A stretch of 64,000 bases of DNA from Sulfidibacter corallicola. Its GTDB lineage: Bacteria > Acidobacteriota > Holophagae > Acanthopleuribacterales > Acanthopleuribacteraceae. The notes below the pieces were generated by a model, which saw only the letters and a program-made list of their open reading frames with translations, ran no database searches and was not told the origin of the DNA. Below are positions 35,991 to 50,900 of this stretch, piece by piece. Position 1 is the first letter of the stretch. Each line of letters begins with the position of its first letter. Location: the NCBI RefSeq assembly GCF_017498545.1, contig NZ_CP071793.1, forward strand, positions 10,224,256-10,288,255, read 5' to 3'. A program made the position numbers and the translations under genes.

Positions 35991-38900
35991 ATGAAGCAAC
36001 TGACCAGCCGCGACAAAGAACTCAGCCAAGCCAAAAGGGAACTGCTCCGCCGCAGGTTGCGAGGCAAACTCCACCAAGTCATTCCCCAGCGCCCGGTCGA
36101 CGTGCGCACCCCACTCTCGTTCGAACAGGAGCGCCTGTGGTTCATCGAGCGCTACGAGGAAGGCACGACCGCCTACAACCTGGCCTCCGGCTCCCGCATC
36201 CGCGGCGTCCTCTTTCCCGATGCACTGGCTCGGGCGCTGACGGGCGTCGTCGCGCGGCACGAAATCCTGCGCACGGTGTTTCCGGCCGAAGACGGGGTCC
36301 CCTTCCAGGTGGTGGTCGACCCCGAACCCCTGATCCCGTTGTTCTACGACCTGACCGAGGAGCCCGAAACGCGTCGTGAGGCGCGCTTGGCGGAGATGGT
36401 CCGCCTGGAGGTCAACGAGCCCTTCGACTTGGCGAACGGTCCCGCGTTTCGGGTCGCCCTCTTCAAAATGGCGGACCGCGACCACGTGTTGCTGCTGCTG
36501 GCGCATCACATCGTGGTCGACGCCTGGTCGTTTTCGCTGCTGCACCGGGAAACGATCACCCGCTACGTGGCCGAGCTGGAAGGTCGTGCCCTCAACCCGG
36601 CCCCACTACCTCTCCAGTACGGCGATTACGCCCACTGGCAACGCGATCCGGCACGCGACCGAGCGCGAGCCGGCCTGGTGACCTATTGGAAGGAACGCCT
36701 GGCGGGGCGCCCGGAACGGCTGAACCTGCCTGCCGATTACCCACGCGACGGCGCCGCCGGCACCAGTGCCTCGCATCCCATTCGATGGTCTCCCGAACTG
36801 TCCCGCGCGATCGGCGACCTGGCCCAACGCGAGGGCGCCACGCCGTTCATGGTCCTGTGGAGCCTGTATTCGTGGCTGCTCCACCGCTTCAGCGGCGATC
36901 GCGACCTGTTGGTCGGCACGCCGGTAGCCAACCGCAACCGGCCGGAACTGGAACCGTTGATCGGCTACTTCGTCAACACCTTGGTGCTGCGCAGCCATCT
37001 CGAGGATCGGCAGGACTTCCTGGGCCATCTACACAGGATCAAGACCCAGACCTTGAGCGATTTCCAACATCGCGACCTGCCTTTCGACCTGCTGGTCCGC
37101 GAACTGAACCCCAGCCGCACCGGGCGACGGTCACCGCTCTTCCGCGCCATGTTCGTTCTCGAAACCGCCGCCGTAGAGCAGCGCATCGAAGACAGGGAAT
37201 TCGCGGTTCGGCCCTATCCGGTCGAAGCCGATACGGTGCAGTTCGACCTGAGCCTGGCCCTTTGGGAAGGCAGCGACGGCTTCCACGGCCAGTTGCAGTA
37301 CGACGCGACCCTGTTCTCTTCGGAAACGGTGGCCGGACTGGTGGCGATGCTCGAACGGTTGGCGCAGTTGGTAGTGCGCGATCCCCGGCACCGTCTCGAC
37401 GGCCCGCTGGTGGCGGATGCCTCGGCTCGCGAGGCCATTCTGGCGATCGGTCGCGGGGCCCGCCGTCAAATCGACGGTCACGAGGCCCTTCACGCGCTGT
37501 TCGAACGCCAGGCCCGGCGCACACCGCACCAGGTGGCCGTCGTGTTCGAAGACGAGAAGTGGACCTACGAGGCGGTCAACCTGCTGGCGAACCGGGTGGC
37601 TCACGGCCTCATGGCGCGCGGTGTCGGGCCCGATCGCCTGGTGGGCGTCCACCTGGACCGCTGCGCCATGTTGCCGGTGGTCCTGCTCGGCATCCTGAAG
37701 GCGGGCGCGGCCTACCTTCCCCTGGATCCTGACTACCCCGCCGCCCGGCTACGCTACATGGTCGGGGACGCGAATCCGATCCTGATCGTCGGCGAAAGCG
37801 ACTCCATCGATTTCGGGGATGTGCCGCTCGTCGATCCGGCCGAATTGACCACCACGACCGAATGCGGTGATCCGGAGATCGACCACCATCCGGAGCTGTT
37901 GGCTTACGTCATCTACACCTCCGGCTCGACCGGCAGACCCAAAGGCGTCATGAACAACCACGGTGCCATCGTCAACCGGCTCGCTTGGATGCAGCACGCC
38001 TTCGGCCTGACCCAGTCCGACGTCTGCGTCCAGAAAACGCCGTTCTCGTTCGACGTCTCGGTGTGGGAGTTCTTCTGGCCGCTGCTGACCGGGGCGAGCC
38101 TGGTCGTGGCCAAGCCGAAGGGCCACATGGACGCCCGCTACCTCTCCGAGCTGATAGATCGCACCGGCATCACGACCATCCACTTCGTACCCTCCATGCT
38201 CGACCGGTTCCTGGCGGCGGGCGACGTCGCCCCGCACTGCACCTCGCTCGAGCGGGTGATCTGCAGCGGCGAGGCCCTGTCGCCGGCTTCGGTTTCGCGT
38301 TTCCACGACCTCCTGTCCTGTGCGCTTCACAATCTCTACGGCCCCACCGAGGCGGCGGTGGACGTGACCGCCTACGCCTGTCGCAAGGACGAGCGGCGGG
38401 GCAGCGTGCCGATCGGCAGGCCCATCGACAACACCGACCTCTCGATTCTCGACGAGGAGGGCCACCTGGCACCGATCGGTTTTCCGGGCGAGCTCTACAT
38501 CGGCGGCGTGCAATTGGCGCGCGGTTATCACGGGCGGCCGGCCTTGACCGCCGAGCGATTCGTGCCCAACCCAGCTTCGTCCGAGCCCGGCGCGCGCCTC
38601 TACCGCACCGGTGATCGCGCCCGGCTCCTCGGCGACGGCAACGTGGAATACCTGGGCCGCCTGGACGGCCAAATCAAGCTCCGCGGAGTGCGCATCGAAC
38701 TGGGCGAAATCGAAACGGTGCTCGGCGAAGTGTCGGAGGGTCGTAGCTGTCGGGTGTTGTTGCGCGAGATTCGGCCAGGTGAGCCCAGCCTGGTCGCCTA
38801 CATTCAGGGGGCGCCGTGCGACACGCGAACCCTGCGCGAACGGCTGGCGGATCGCCTGACACTCGGCATGGTTCCCGGTCACTTCGTCTTCCTGGATGCA

Positions 38901-41900
38901 TGGCCGCTGACCCCCAACGGCAAACTGGACCGGAGCGCCTTGCCCGAGCCGATGGCCCCCACGGGGACGGACGGGCCGGGCTATCAGGCCCCGTGTACCG
39001 ATCTCGAGCGAAAGCTGGCGGCCATTTGGGCCGAAATTCTCGATCGAGCCCAGGTCGGCATCCATGACGACTTCTTTGCCTCGGGCGGTCACTCGCTCGC
39101 CGCGGCCCGCGTCGTCGCCCGCATCGAAAGCGACCTGGGCCTGCGCCCGCCGGTGCGCTCGCTCTTCGACAACCCGACCATCGCCACTCTGGCGCAGGCG
39201 CTGGCCGATGCCCACCCGAAGACCCCAATCCGGCAGTCCTTGATGCCCGTCCCGCGCGACGGTCGGCCGCCCCTTTCGCCCGCCCAGCAACGGCTCTGGT
39301 TCCTCAATCAGTTGGACCCGGAAAGTACCGCTTACAACATGCCGGTCGCACTGCGCCTGACGGGGCCGCTGAACCCCAATCGCTTGGCCGAAGCCTTCAC
39401 TTCACTCCGCACCCGCCACGAAATCCTGCGAACGCGGTTTCTCAGCGAACTGGGCGAACCCTACCAGGTCATCGACGACCCCATCCCGGTCGCCCTTTCG
39501 ACGGAAACCCCGCCCCCCGAAACCCGGGACGACGACCGCGCGGCCTGGATCCGCAACCGGATCGAATCCCTCGCGACCATCCCCTTCGACCTCGCCAAAG
39601 ATCCATTGTTGCGGGTCACGCTGTTCCCGCTTGGCCCCGACGACCAGGTGCTGTTCGTGAACACCCACCACATCGTCTCGGACGGCTGGTCCCAGGGCAT
39701 CCTGGTCAAAGAAGTGACCGCCTGGTATCGCGCGCTCGGGGCGGACCGCAGCCCCAACCTGGCGAGGCCGACGCTCCAGTTCGCGGACGTGGCGGTGTGG
39801 CAGCGCGATCGACTGAAAAGCGCCGCGATCGCGCACGAGTTGGCGTTCTGGCGTCACAAGCTGGCTGGAGTGCAGCCGGTCGGTTTTCCTCCGGACCACG
39901 CGCGCCCCGCGTTGCGCACACCGCGCGGCTCGGCAGAAGCCTTCACCCTCCCCGCCGAACTCAGCGCGGCCTTGAACGCGCTCAGCCGTCGCGAGGGGAG
40001 CACGCTGTTCATGACCCTGCTCGCCGGCCTCAAGCTGGTGCTCGCCGCGCGGGCCGGTGTGGACGACATCGCGGTAGGCACCCCCGTCGCCGGTCGCGAC
40101 CACCGCGACACCGAGTCGCTGATCGGGCTTTTCGTCAATACCCTCGTCGTCCGCACCCGAATCGGCGGCACCGACACCTTCCGAGAGCTTTTGCGACGCG
40201 TCCGCCACGAGTGCCTGGAGGCCTTCAACCATCAGCAGGTGCCCTTCGACCAGGTGGTCGACCACTGCGACCTGCCGCACGTAGGCCACGCCAACCCGTT
40301 GTTTCAGGTGATGTTCGTTCTGCAAAATGCCGTATCCGAGGCGGACACCGCTGCTGACGGACTGAAGATCGAGCCATTCCCTTTCGAGACCGGCGCCACC
40401 CAAAACGACGTCACGCTGCACATGACCGAAGAAGACGGCACCTTACGCGGGCGCTTGGAATACAACCGCGACCTGTATGCTGCCGCGTCGGTCGTTTCGT
40501 GGATCGAGGATTACCGCGACTTGCTGACGCGATGGGCGGCCGAGCCCGATCTGCCGCTGGCATCGATCGCATGGTTTCACCTGGATGCCCTGACCCCGCC
40601 GACGGAACCTGGCGGTGCGGCGGCCATGGGCGCCGGCGCGACGTCCGACCCCACGGGGCTGCAACCATCGACCGAGCGACGCTCGGCGAGAGCGACCCGA
40701 TCGGAAACCACGGCGGCCGCGCGCCAAATCCAGGCGGCCGATTCCGCCCAGCCACAGGAGCCCGCCGAATCGACGATCTCGGAGACGGTGGATTTTTTGG
40801 TGACGGTCTGGCAGGCCGTGCTGGGTCGGGACGATATCGATCCCCGCGACCATTTCTTCGATCACGGCGGTAACTCCCTGAGTGCCGTCCGGGCTTTTTC
40901 GCGGATCCACCAACGTTTTCCAGGCAAGCTGAAGTTGCCGGAATTTTTCGAACACCCAACGCCCGTGGAACTGGCCGCCTTTCTGGAGCGCGGCACCGAT
41001 CGACCCGAAAGCGATGCGCCGAAGTTTCGCATCGAGCCCCGATCGCCTGGGTCGCCGATTCCCTTGTCTTTCGCTCAAGAGCGGCTGTGGTTCTTGGACC
41101 ACCACAGTCCGGGCAGCAGCTACCACATCCCCGTGGCCTTTCGGGTGATCGGCCCCGTGGACCCCCCTCTACTTTCGCGGGCATTGGCACAGGTGATGTC
41201 CCGCCACGAATCCCTGCGAACCTGGATCGAAGAACGCGACGGGGTCCCTCACCAGCGCATCGTCCCAGTTCCACCGGATCCGCTGCAAGTCGTCCGGCCG
41301 GCAGGCACCGACCCGAACGCATCGATTCGGGCGTACATCGTCGAAGACCTGGCGCGCCCCTTCGACCTGGCGCAGGCACCCTTGGCCCGTTTCGTCCTGT
41401 TTCCCATCTCGACCGGCGAGCACGTCCTTTATGTGAACCTGCACCACCTGATCGGTGACGCCTGGTCGCTGGAACTCTTGGTGCGGGAATGGGTGGGTCA
41501 TTACACGTCATTGCGACGGGGAATCACCGAACAGCGCCCGGCCCTCGCGGTGCAGTATGGCGACTTCGCCTTGTGGCAGCGCCAGGCGGCGGCGGAGGGC
41601 GCCTTCGAAGGGCAACGGGACTACTGGCGCCGTAAATTGGGCGGGGTCGCCCCGACCACCATCCCCGGCGACCATGCCCGTCCCGCGGTTCAGACCTTCC
41701 GCGGCCGCCGGATCTCCTTCGACCTGCCCGGGACCCTCCAACGGGAGATGGCCGCCCTGGCCGAAACGCAATCGGCCACCCCGTTCATGGCCTGGTTGGC
41801 GGTTTTCCAATTGCTGTTCCACAAGGTTTCCGGCCAGGCCGACGTCACCGTGGGCACCCCGATCGCAGGACGCACCTCGGTGGAAACCGAAGACCTGATC

Positions 41901-44900
41901 GGCCTCTTCATCAACACGCTGGTCATCCGCACCCAATGGGCGCCGCAACTGCATTTCGGGCAGTGGTTGGAGCGGCTTCGGGAGACCTGCCTGGAGGCCT
42001 TCCAACACCAGGACATCCCGTTCGAGCGGATCGTGACGGACCTCCAACCGCAACGCAGTTCGGCCCATTCACCGCTCTTCCAGGTGATGTTCGTCTACCA
42101 GAACGTCCCGGCGGCCTCGCCCGACGGTCTGGACGAGATGGCCCTGGAACCGTTCCCGTTCGACCAAAACACTGCCAAATTCGACGTCACCCTGACTTTG
42201 ATCGAAGGTTCGGAAGGCCTGTCCGGGGTCTTGGAATTCAACGCCGATCTCTACGAGACCGACACCATGCAAGCCCTCGTGGCGCGGTTCGAAAATCTGG
42301 CGGGGACCCTGACGAGCCGACCCGATCAGCCCCTGTCCCGTATTTCGCCCCTTCTGCCAGGCGAGAGGGCGAATTTGGCCGAATGGCACCGCACCGCCGT
42401 GGATTACGGACCCGATTTCGGTGGCTCGATCCCCGCACGATTCGCGGCACAGGCGGCGCGGACACCGGACCTTCCGGCGGTCCGGCTCGACCATAGGGAG
42501 CTGAGCTATGCGGCGTTGGGGGACCGCGTGAATCGGCTCGCCCGAGTGCTCGTCGAGCTGGGCGCCGGGCCAGACATCCCGGTCGGCGTGTACATGGGTC
42601 GCTGCCTGGAGTGGCCGGTCGCCCTGCTGGCAGTCCTCCAGTCGGGATCCGCCTACGTGCCGCTGGATCCGGGATATCCGGCGCCGCGCCTGGCCGCGAT
42701 GATCGCGGACAGCGGGCTCTCCCTGGTGATTTCGGCCGATGGGTCACCCTTGCCGGCTGATCTGGCAGCACCGAACCTCGTGCAGGTGAACGCGGCCAAT
42801 CCGCCCGCACCGACGCGCAATCCGACCACCTTGCCCAAACCCCACGCCGAACAACTGGCCTACATCGCCTACACCTCGGGTTCCAGTGGCACACCGAAAG
42901 GCGTGATGGTCACCCACGGCGGGTTGGCCAATTACGTCAGCACCTGCCTTCGCCGGTACACGACCGATGGCGGCAGCCTGATTCACTCTTCGCCGGCCTT
43001 CGACCTGACCGTCACCGGCCTGTTCCCGATCTTGCTCGCCGGCAAGACGGTGACCCTGGTGGGTGAAGGGGAAGGCGATCCCACGCCCGCCGACCTGGTG
43101 GCGCGCGGACAGCGTTTCGGCCTGCTGAAAATGACGCCGACCCACCTCACCACGCTGCGCGCCCAGATACCGGCCGAATCTTGGACGGACGCCTTCGAAA
43201 CGATCGTGCTCGGCGGCGAAGCCTTAACCGTGGAACAAGCCCGCTTCCTGGAAAGCCACGCTCCCTCGACGCGAGTTCTGAACGAGTACGGTCCCACCGA
43301 AACGGTGGTGGGCTGTACCGTCTTCACCTGGGACGGCGCGACCGAGAGTACCGAGGTCTCCATCGGACGCGCCTTACCCAACTGCCGCATTCATCTTCTC
43401 GACGACCAGCTCAACCCGGTCGTCCCGGGAACGCCCGGCGAGCTTTGGATCTCCGGCGACCAACTGGCTCGCGGGTACCACCGCCAACCCGCCCTGACCG
43501 CGGCACGGTTCGTTCCGGATCCCTTCTCACCCGAGCCCGGCGGCCGCATGTACCGCTCCGGCGACCTGGCCAGGTACGGTAAGGACGGCCACATCCAGTT
43601 CATGGGCAGACGCGACGCCCAGTTGAAATGGCGGGGCTACCGAATCGAAGCCGGCGACATCGAAACGGCCTTGACCGACCTTCCCGCGATCGCGTCCGCC
43701 CGCGTGCGGATCATGGACGACGCCGAAGGCCGAACCAGGCTGACCGCGTACCTCGTTGCCGCGCCCGACGTCGACGCTTCCGACCCCACGCTCCGAGACG
43801 AAACCCTGCGCAGCCGACTCGGCACGAGCCTGCCGGCCTATATGGTGCCGACGGCCTTCGTCCGGCTGGACGCCCTGCCGCTCACCGCCAACGGCAAGCT
43901 GGACGAAGGGAGGCTGCCCCGACCGGGCCGCCGCGAATCCACGAACGACGGGTACGCGCCGCCGAGCACCGAGACCGAGCGGATCTTGGCCGGCCTGTGG
44001 GCCGAGGTGTTGGGGGTCGATCGCGTCGGTCGGCACGACAACTACTTCGATTTGGGCGGAGACTCGATTCTGTCGATTCAGGTGGTGGCCAAAGCGGCCA
44101 AGCAGGGGATCGCACTCCAGGTTCGCGACTTGTTCGAGCACCAGACGGTGGCCAGTCTCGCGGCCGCCGCGACCACGGGCGACACCGCACCGGAGATCGC
44201 TATCCACGGGGGCATCGCCGAAACCGCGGAGCGCATCTTGTCCACCGATGTGCCCTTGGCCTCGATGAACCAGGGCCAGCTCGATGACCTGAACCTGGAT
44301 CCCAAAGCGATCGCCGACCTCTATCCGCTCTCGCCCCTGCAGCAGGGCATGTTGTTCCACGCGTTGGAAGGTGACGAAAACAGCCCTTATTTCACGCAAA
44401 TGGTCTTCGAGATCACGGGCCCGTTCGACCTCGACCTGTTTCGGCGCAGTTGGCTGGTTCTGGCCGAGCACCACCCCATCTTCCGTACCTCGTTCGTCTC
44501 GAGCGCCAATCATCCCCCACTCCAAATGGTTCATCGCCGGGCGGAAATCCCGATCGACTTCATCGACGAACCCCTCGACCCAGATAGTATGGAGGTATTC
44601 CTAGCCGAGGATCGCAATCGCGGGTTCGCGTTGACCCGACCTCCCCTGATGCGTTTCACGGTCAGCCGCCAAAGTAGCGGTCGTTATCGGGTGATCTGGA
44701 GTCACCATCACTTGCTGTTGGACGGCTGGTGCATCGGCCTGTTGCTCGACCATTTCGGGCGTGTCTATGGGGCTTTGGCAGATGGCCGGACACCCGAGCT
44801 GCCACCCAGCCGCCCTTACCGCGACTTCATCGCGTACCTTGCCCAGCGCGACTGCGGTGCCGAGCAAACGTACTGGCGTGGATACCTCTCCGGTTTCACC

Positions 44901-47900
44901 GACCCGACGCCACTCCCCCACGCAAGGCCGACCGACCAACCCGCCGCCATCGAGAACCTTCGCCACCGGCTCCCCGCCGACTTGACCGAGGGCCTGCAGA
45001 CCCTGGCCCGTCGGTTGCGCATCACGCCGGCCACCTTCCTCCAATGTATGTGGGGATTGCTGCTGGGCGGCCTCACCGGCACGCGTGACGTCGTCTTCGG
45101 CACGGTCGTGTCCGGCCGCCCAGGTGATCTCGTCGGCGCGGACACCATGATCGGGCTGTTCATCAACACCTTGCCGGTCCGGATCGATACGAGCCAACCC
45201 ATCTCACTCGAAACCTGGCTGCAGGCGCAACAGCGGGCGAGTGCGGACCAACGGGATTACGAACACACCCCGCTGGCCCGTATCCACGGCTGGAGCGAGG
45301 TGGACAGGGACCGACCACTGTTCCAGACCCTGTTCGCCTACGAGAACTTTCCCTTTCCCGCCGAGTCGGCCGCCACACCCGGCGAGGGATTGCACATCTC
45401 GGGATTGCAGGAGCGGTCGAGCACCAATTATCCCCTCTGTTTGGCCGCGGTGCCGGGGAACCGGTTGTCCCTGGACCTTCAATACGACGCGAGCCGGGTG
45501 GACGAAATCGGCGCCGGCGAGCTGCTTCGACGCTTCGAGTGGTTGGTGCGCCAGGCCATCGCGGATCCACGGCGACGTTTGGATCGATTGCAGTGGCTGA
45601 CGCCCGAGGAGCACCGCCACCTCTTCGCTGAGACGGAACGCGTTCCTTCCGTTGCGCCGCGATCCGACCTGGCCGACCTCTTCGAGCGATCGGCGGCCCA
45701 ATCGCCAACTGCCGTCGCGCTGGATTTCCCCGGCACCACCCTGACTTACGCCGCATTGAACGGTCGCGCCAATCATTTGGCAGCCCGGTTGGCAAGTCAC
45801 GGCGTGACCACCGAAACCCCGGTCGCGATCTGCCTGCCGCGTTCGGTCGAGGCGCTGGTCGCCATTCTGGCCGTCGTGAAATGCGGCGCCGCCTACGTCC
45901 CGCTCGATCCCGAAAGCCCGTCCCGGCGACTGGACCAGATGATCGCGACCCTCGACATCCACCACATCCTGTGCGGCCCGGCACAGATGGCTTCTCTCCA
46001 AGCGCATCGCGACCACCTCCTGGTATTCGAGGACCGTGGCGACACCAGTGAAATCGCCCCGAAACGATATGTACCCATCGATGCTCTGGCCGCCGTGTTC
46101 TTCACCTCCGGATCCACCGGCGGCCCCAAACCGGTCGGTGTCACCCACCGGGCCATCGCCCGACTGGTCCTCCGGAACGCCTACCTCGACATCCATTCGG
46201 CCGACCGCATGGCCCTCGCCGCCCATCTCGCCTTCGATGCCGCCAGTTTCGAGATATGGGGCGGCCTAATGCACGGCGCCACCTTGGTGGGCATCGACGC
46301 GGACACCTTGTCTTCCGCCGATCATCTTGCGGCCGAACTCCACCAGCGCCGGGTATCGATCCTCTTCCAAACCACGGCCCTGGTGCACCAAATCGCGCAA
46401 CTCCAGCCCGAGGCCTACCGACCCTTGCGGGTGCTGCTCTTCGGCGGCGAAGCCGCCGTCCCTCGACTGATCGGCCGCGTCCGCTCGGCCTGTCCCGATA
46501 CCGCGCTGCACCACATGTACGGCCCCACCGAGTGCACCACCTTCGCCACCTGGCACCCACTGGGGCGCACCCTCTCCCCGTTGGAGCCACCCCCGATCGG
46601 CAGGCCCATCACCGGCATGGCGGCGCTGGTTCTCGACGCCCACCTGAGACCGGTTCCCGAAGATACACCCGGCGAGCTGTACTTGAGCGGACCCGGTTTG
46701 AGTCGCGGCTACCTGACCCTGCCGTCCCGCACCGCGACATCGTTCCTGCCCCATCCCTTCGCGACCGAGCCAGGTACGCGGATGTACCGCACCGGCGATA
46801 TCGTCAAACGGGACCGGGCGGGCAATTTGGTCTTCCTGAACCGCCGCGACCATCAGGTGAAACTACGCGGCTTTCGCATCGAGACGCACGAAATCGAACA
46901 GGCACTCGAAACCCTCGACGGCGTGCGCGACAGCCTGGTGACCTTGATCGAGGATCGGCCAGGCGAGAAATTCCTCTGTGCGTACCTGCTTGGCGGACTC
47001 CAAGAGGTCGAGCCGATCCGTCGCCATCTCGCGAACCTGTTGCCCAAGTATATGGTTCCCGCCGCGTTCGTCTTTTTGGATGCCTTCCCCCTGACGGCCA
47101 ACGGCAAGGTCGACCGGCGCGCGTTACCGCGGCCGGAACGCGGCACCGGCGAGCTCCCGACCGAAACCATCCTGCCCGAAACGGATGAACAACGCATCCT
47201 GGTCGACGTCTGGCAGCGCACCCTGGGCATCGCCCGTATCGGCATCCACCAGAACTACTTCGATCTCGGTGGCGATTCGATCCTCTCGATTCAAATCGTG
47301 GCGCGTGCCAAGGCGGCGGGGCTCCACCTCTCGCCCGGAGACCTGTTCCGTCACCAAACCATCGCCGAGTTGGCGAACGTGAGCCGCCGGGCCCTCGCCA
47401 TGGACGCCGAGCAAGGCCCCATCGGCGGGCCCGCGGCACTCACCCCGATCCAGTTGTGGTTTTTCGAGCGGGACCTCCCCGAAGCCCATCACTTCAATCA
47501 GTCGATGATGCTGACCTGCGACGACCTGGACGCCGAGATCGCGGAACGGGCCATTGCCGCCCTGGTGGATCACCACGACGCCCTGCGCCTGCGCTTCGCA
47601 CGAGACGAAGACGGCAGATGGACGGCCCGGCACGGGGAACCGATCGCCGACCGACCGGCGGAGAGACAACGCCATTTCAGGGTGGCGTCCTTGAGTTCGG
47701 AGGGTGATTCCGACGAGCTGATCCGCACTCGGGCCGACATCCACCAGGCCGGGTTGAACCTTTCCGAGGGTCCGCTCTTCAAGGGCGTGTTGTTTCAAAA
47801 TCCTTCGGGCCAGGACCACCTATTGTTGGTGTGCCACCATCTCGTCATCGACGGCGTTTCCTGGCGCATCCTGCTGGAGGATCTGGAATCCGCGGTGGCG

Positions 47901-50900
47901 TCGCTCACCGAAACCGGCACCGTGACGCTCCCGGCGAAATCAACCTCCTGGCAGAGCTGGGCTCGCCGCCTCCATCGGTTCGCGCGCCAACAAGTCCCTG
48001 GCGCGGCGCCTGTCTCGGATCTGCCGGCACCCGTCCCGGTCTTCCCCGAGTTGGTCGACCCGGTGGCACTGCGTGACCTGAACCTGGTCGGTCACGTGCG
48101 CACGGTGCATCGAAACCTGGACGGCGCCACCACGCGTGCCCTTCTGCAAGAGGTGAACAAGACTTACCGTACCCGAATCGACGATCTGTTGCTCACGGCA
48201 CTGGCCGGCGCCTTGGCGACCCGGGTGGGTGGCGAAGCCACATCCGTCACCCTGGAAACCCACGGCCGCGCCGAGCTGTTCCAGGACGTGGACTTGTCGC
48301 GCACCGTCGGTTGGTTCACGGCGATGGTCCCCGTTTGCCTGAGTTTGCGGGAAAAGGACCAGATCGCCCGCCTGAAACGCATCAAGGAAACGTTGCGCGA
48401 GATCCGCAACGCGGGCATCGAACCCGGCCTAAGTACCTATCTCCGTCGCGCGGACCAAAATGTATCGACACCGCATCCCCAGATGAGCTTCAACTACCTG
48501 GGACAAATGGACGGCAACCTTAACGACTCCAGCCTATTCCGTGTTCCCGACCAATCCTTGAAGGGCACCGAAATCGATGCGTCCCAGCCGCGCGCCCATC
48601 TCTTGGACATCGTCGCGATCATCGTCGGCGGGCAATTACACGTCTCGTGGTCCTTCGTGCCCCAACTGGTTTCCCAGGAGCGAATCGAGGCCCTGGCCGA
48701 CGCGTTCCACGCGGCCCTCGCGGACCTGATCGCCCACTGTGCCACCGCGACGAAACCAGGCTACACGCCCTCCGATTTTCCCCTGGCCGGTTTGGATCAA
48801 GCATTCCTGGACCATCTGGCAGCTCGGCAACCCCCCATCGCCGATGTGTACCCGCCAACCCCCTTGCAAGCGGGCATGTTGTTCCATACCTTGTCCGCAC
48901 CCAAATCGGGCCAGTACATCACCCAAATGTGTTTTCGATTGGCCGGACGACTGGACCCGGCAACGTTCGAAGCCGCCTGGGCGACGTTGGCCCAACGCCA
49001 CGCGGTCCTGCGCACCGCGTTCCTGGACGACACACCGGTCGGCCCACGTCAGATGGTCCTGGAAGAGGTCGCGCTGCCGATTCGCGTGATCGAAGCTTCG
49101 GCCATCGAGAATTGGCAGGCCTTCCTGATGGCGGACCGATGCCGGGGATTCGACCCACGCCAAGCGCCGCTCATGCGCCTGACGCTGGTTCCCGAGGAAG
49201 AGGGACGGACCCGCATCTTGTGGACCCACCACCACGCGCTGATCGACGGTTGGTGCCTGGGCCTGATCCTCGACGACTTTGCCAGGATCTATACCGCCCT
49301 GTTGGCCGGTGAGCGACCCGATTTGCCGACCGTGCGGCCCTACCGCGATTTCGTGGCCTATCTCGCCTGCCGCGACGAGGAAGCGGCCAAGGCATTTTGG
49401 ATCGACAACCTGGCCGACTTCACCGAACCCACCCCGCTTCCCATGGACCTCCGCCCCCCAATCACGAAGGGTTCCTCGGCCACGACCGACACGACCCGAC
49501 GCCTTTCTCGCGCGACGACAGGGGCGATCGACCAATTCCACCACCAGTATCGCATCACCACCGGCACCCTGCTCCAAGGTCTTTGGGGCTTGGTCCTGGC
49601 TCAGTTCGCCAATCGCGAGGAGGCCCTGTTCGGCTCGATCACCTCCGGGCGTCCCGCCGACCTGGAAGGCTCGGAACGCATGATCGGCCTGTTCATCAAC
49701 ACACTCCCCCTGAGGATCCGCATCGCTCGGGACCGCACCTTATACGAATGGTTGGGCACCCTGCAGGAGACGTTGGCGACCATGCGCGAACACGAATCCT
49801 TGCCCCTGAGCCGGATCGTCCAGTGGAGCGAGGTACCGACCGGCACGGAGCTGTTCCACAGCTTGTTCGCCTATGAAAACTATCCCTTGGACACCTCGGC
49901 CCTGAGCGGGCCGGACCAGGCCTTTTCCCTGGTGGACGTCGAGACGAGCGAGCGAACCAACTACCCGTTGGTCCTCGCCGCCGGACCCGGTGAAACCCTG
50001 ACCCTGCGTCTCCAATACGACGGCGATCGGATCAGCTCCACCCAGGCAGACCTGTTGCTGGATCGGTTCACGACCCTGATCGAAGCGGCGGTCGCCCACC
50101 CCGAGTGGACGGTGGACACGTTGCTGGCACCGGATCCCGAGACATGCCTGCGACTGGCCCGAGTGCTGAACCCCGAACTGGTCACATGGGAGGGTGAGGA
50201 GAACCTGGTCACGCGTTTCGCGTCCATCGCTTCCCGTCATCCCCGCCGAATCGCGCTGTCGTTCGGCGATTTGGCGCTGAGCTACGAAGACCTCGACCGG
50301 CAGGCCAACCAACTGGCCCACCATCTCATGGCGCTGGGCGTCGGACTGGAAACCGCGGTCGCCGTGGGCCTGAAGCGCGGTCCGCAGTATCTCGTCTCGA
50401 TTCTGGCGATCCTCAAAGCCGGCGGCGCCTATGTGCCCATCGATCCCGACCTTCCCCCAAAACGGATCCAGACCCTACTCGGCGAGTTGGACGTCCCGAT
50501 CGTGATCACAGGAAGTGACGCACCGATCGAAGGGTGCCCGTCACGGCGCCAACTGGTTTGGGAACCCGACCGCTGGAGCGACCGGCCCCACGACCGACCG
50601 TGTCGCAGGGTACCCGGCCAAGCCCTGGCAAACGTGGTGTTTACATCCGGGACCACGGGGAATCCCAAGGCCACGGGCATCACCCACACGGCCATTCTGC
50701 GCACGGTCGATCGCAGCAATTACGGGCAGGTCGAACCCGGCGACCGGGTGGCCCACCTGGCCGACCAGTCCTTCGACGCGTCGACCTGGGAAGTTTGGGC
50801 GGCACTGGCCAACGGCGCGACCTTGGTGACCGGCGGGAGATCGGCATCCCACCTCGGGCACCCCGACGCGATCTTCGCCGCCCGCCCGAATGTGATGTTC

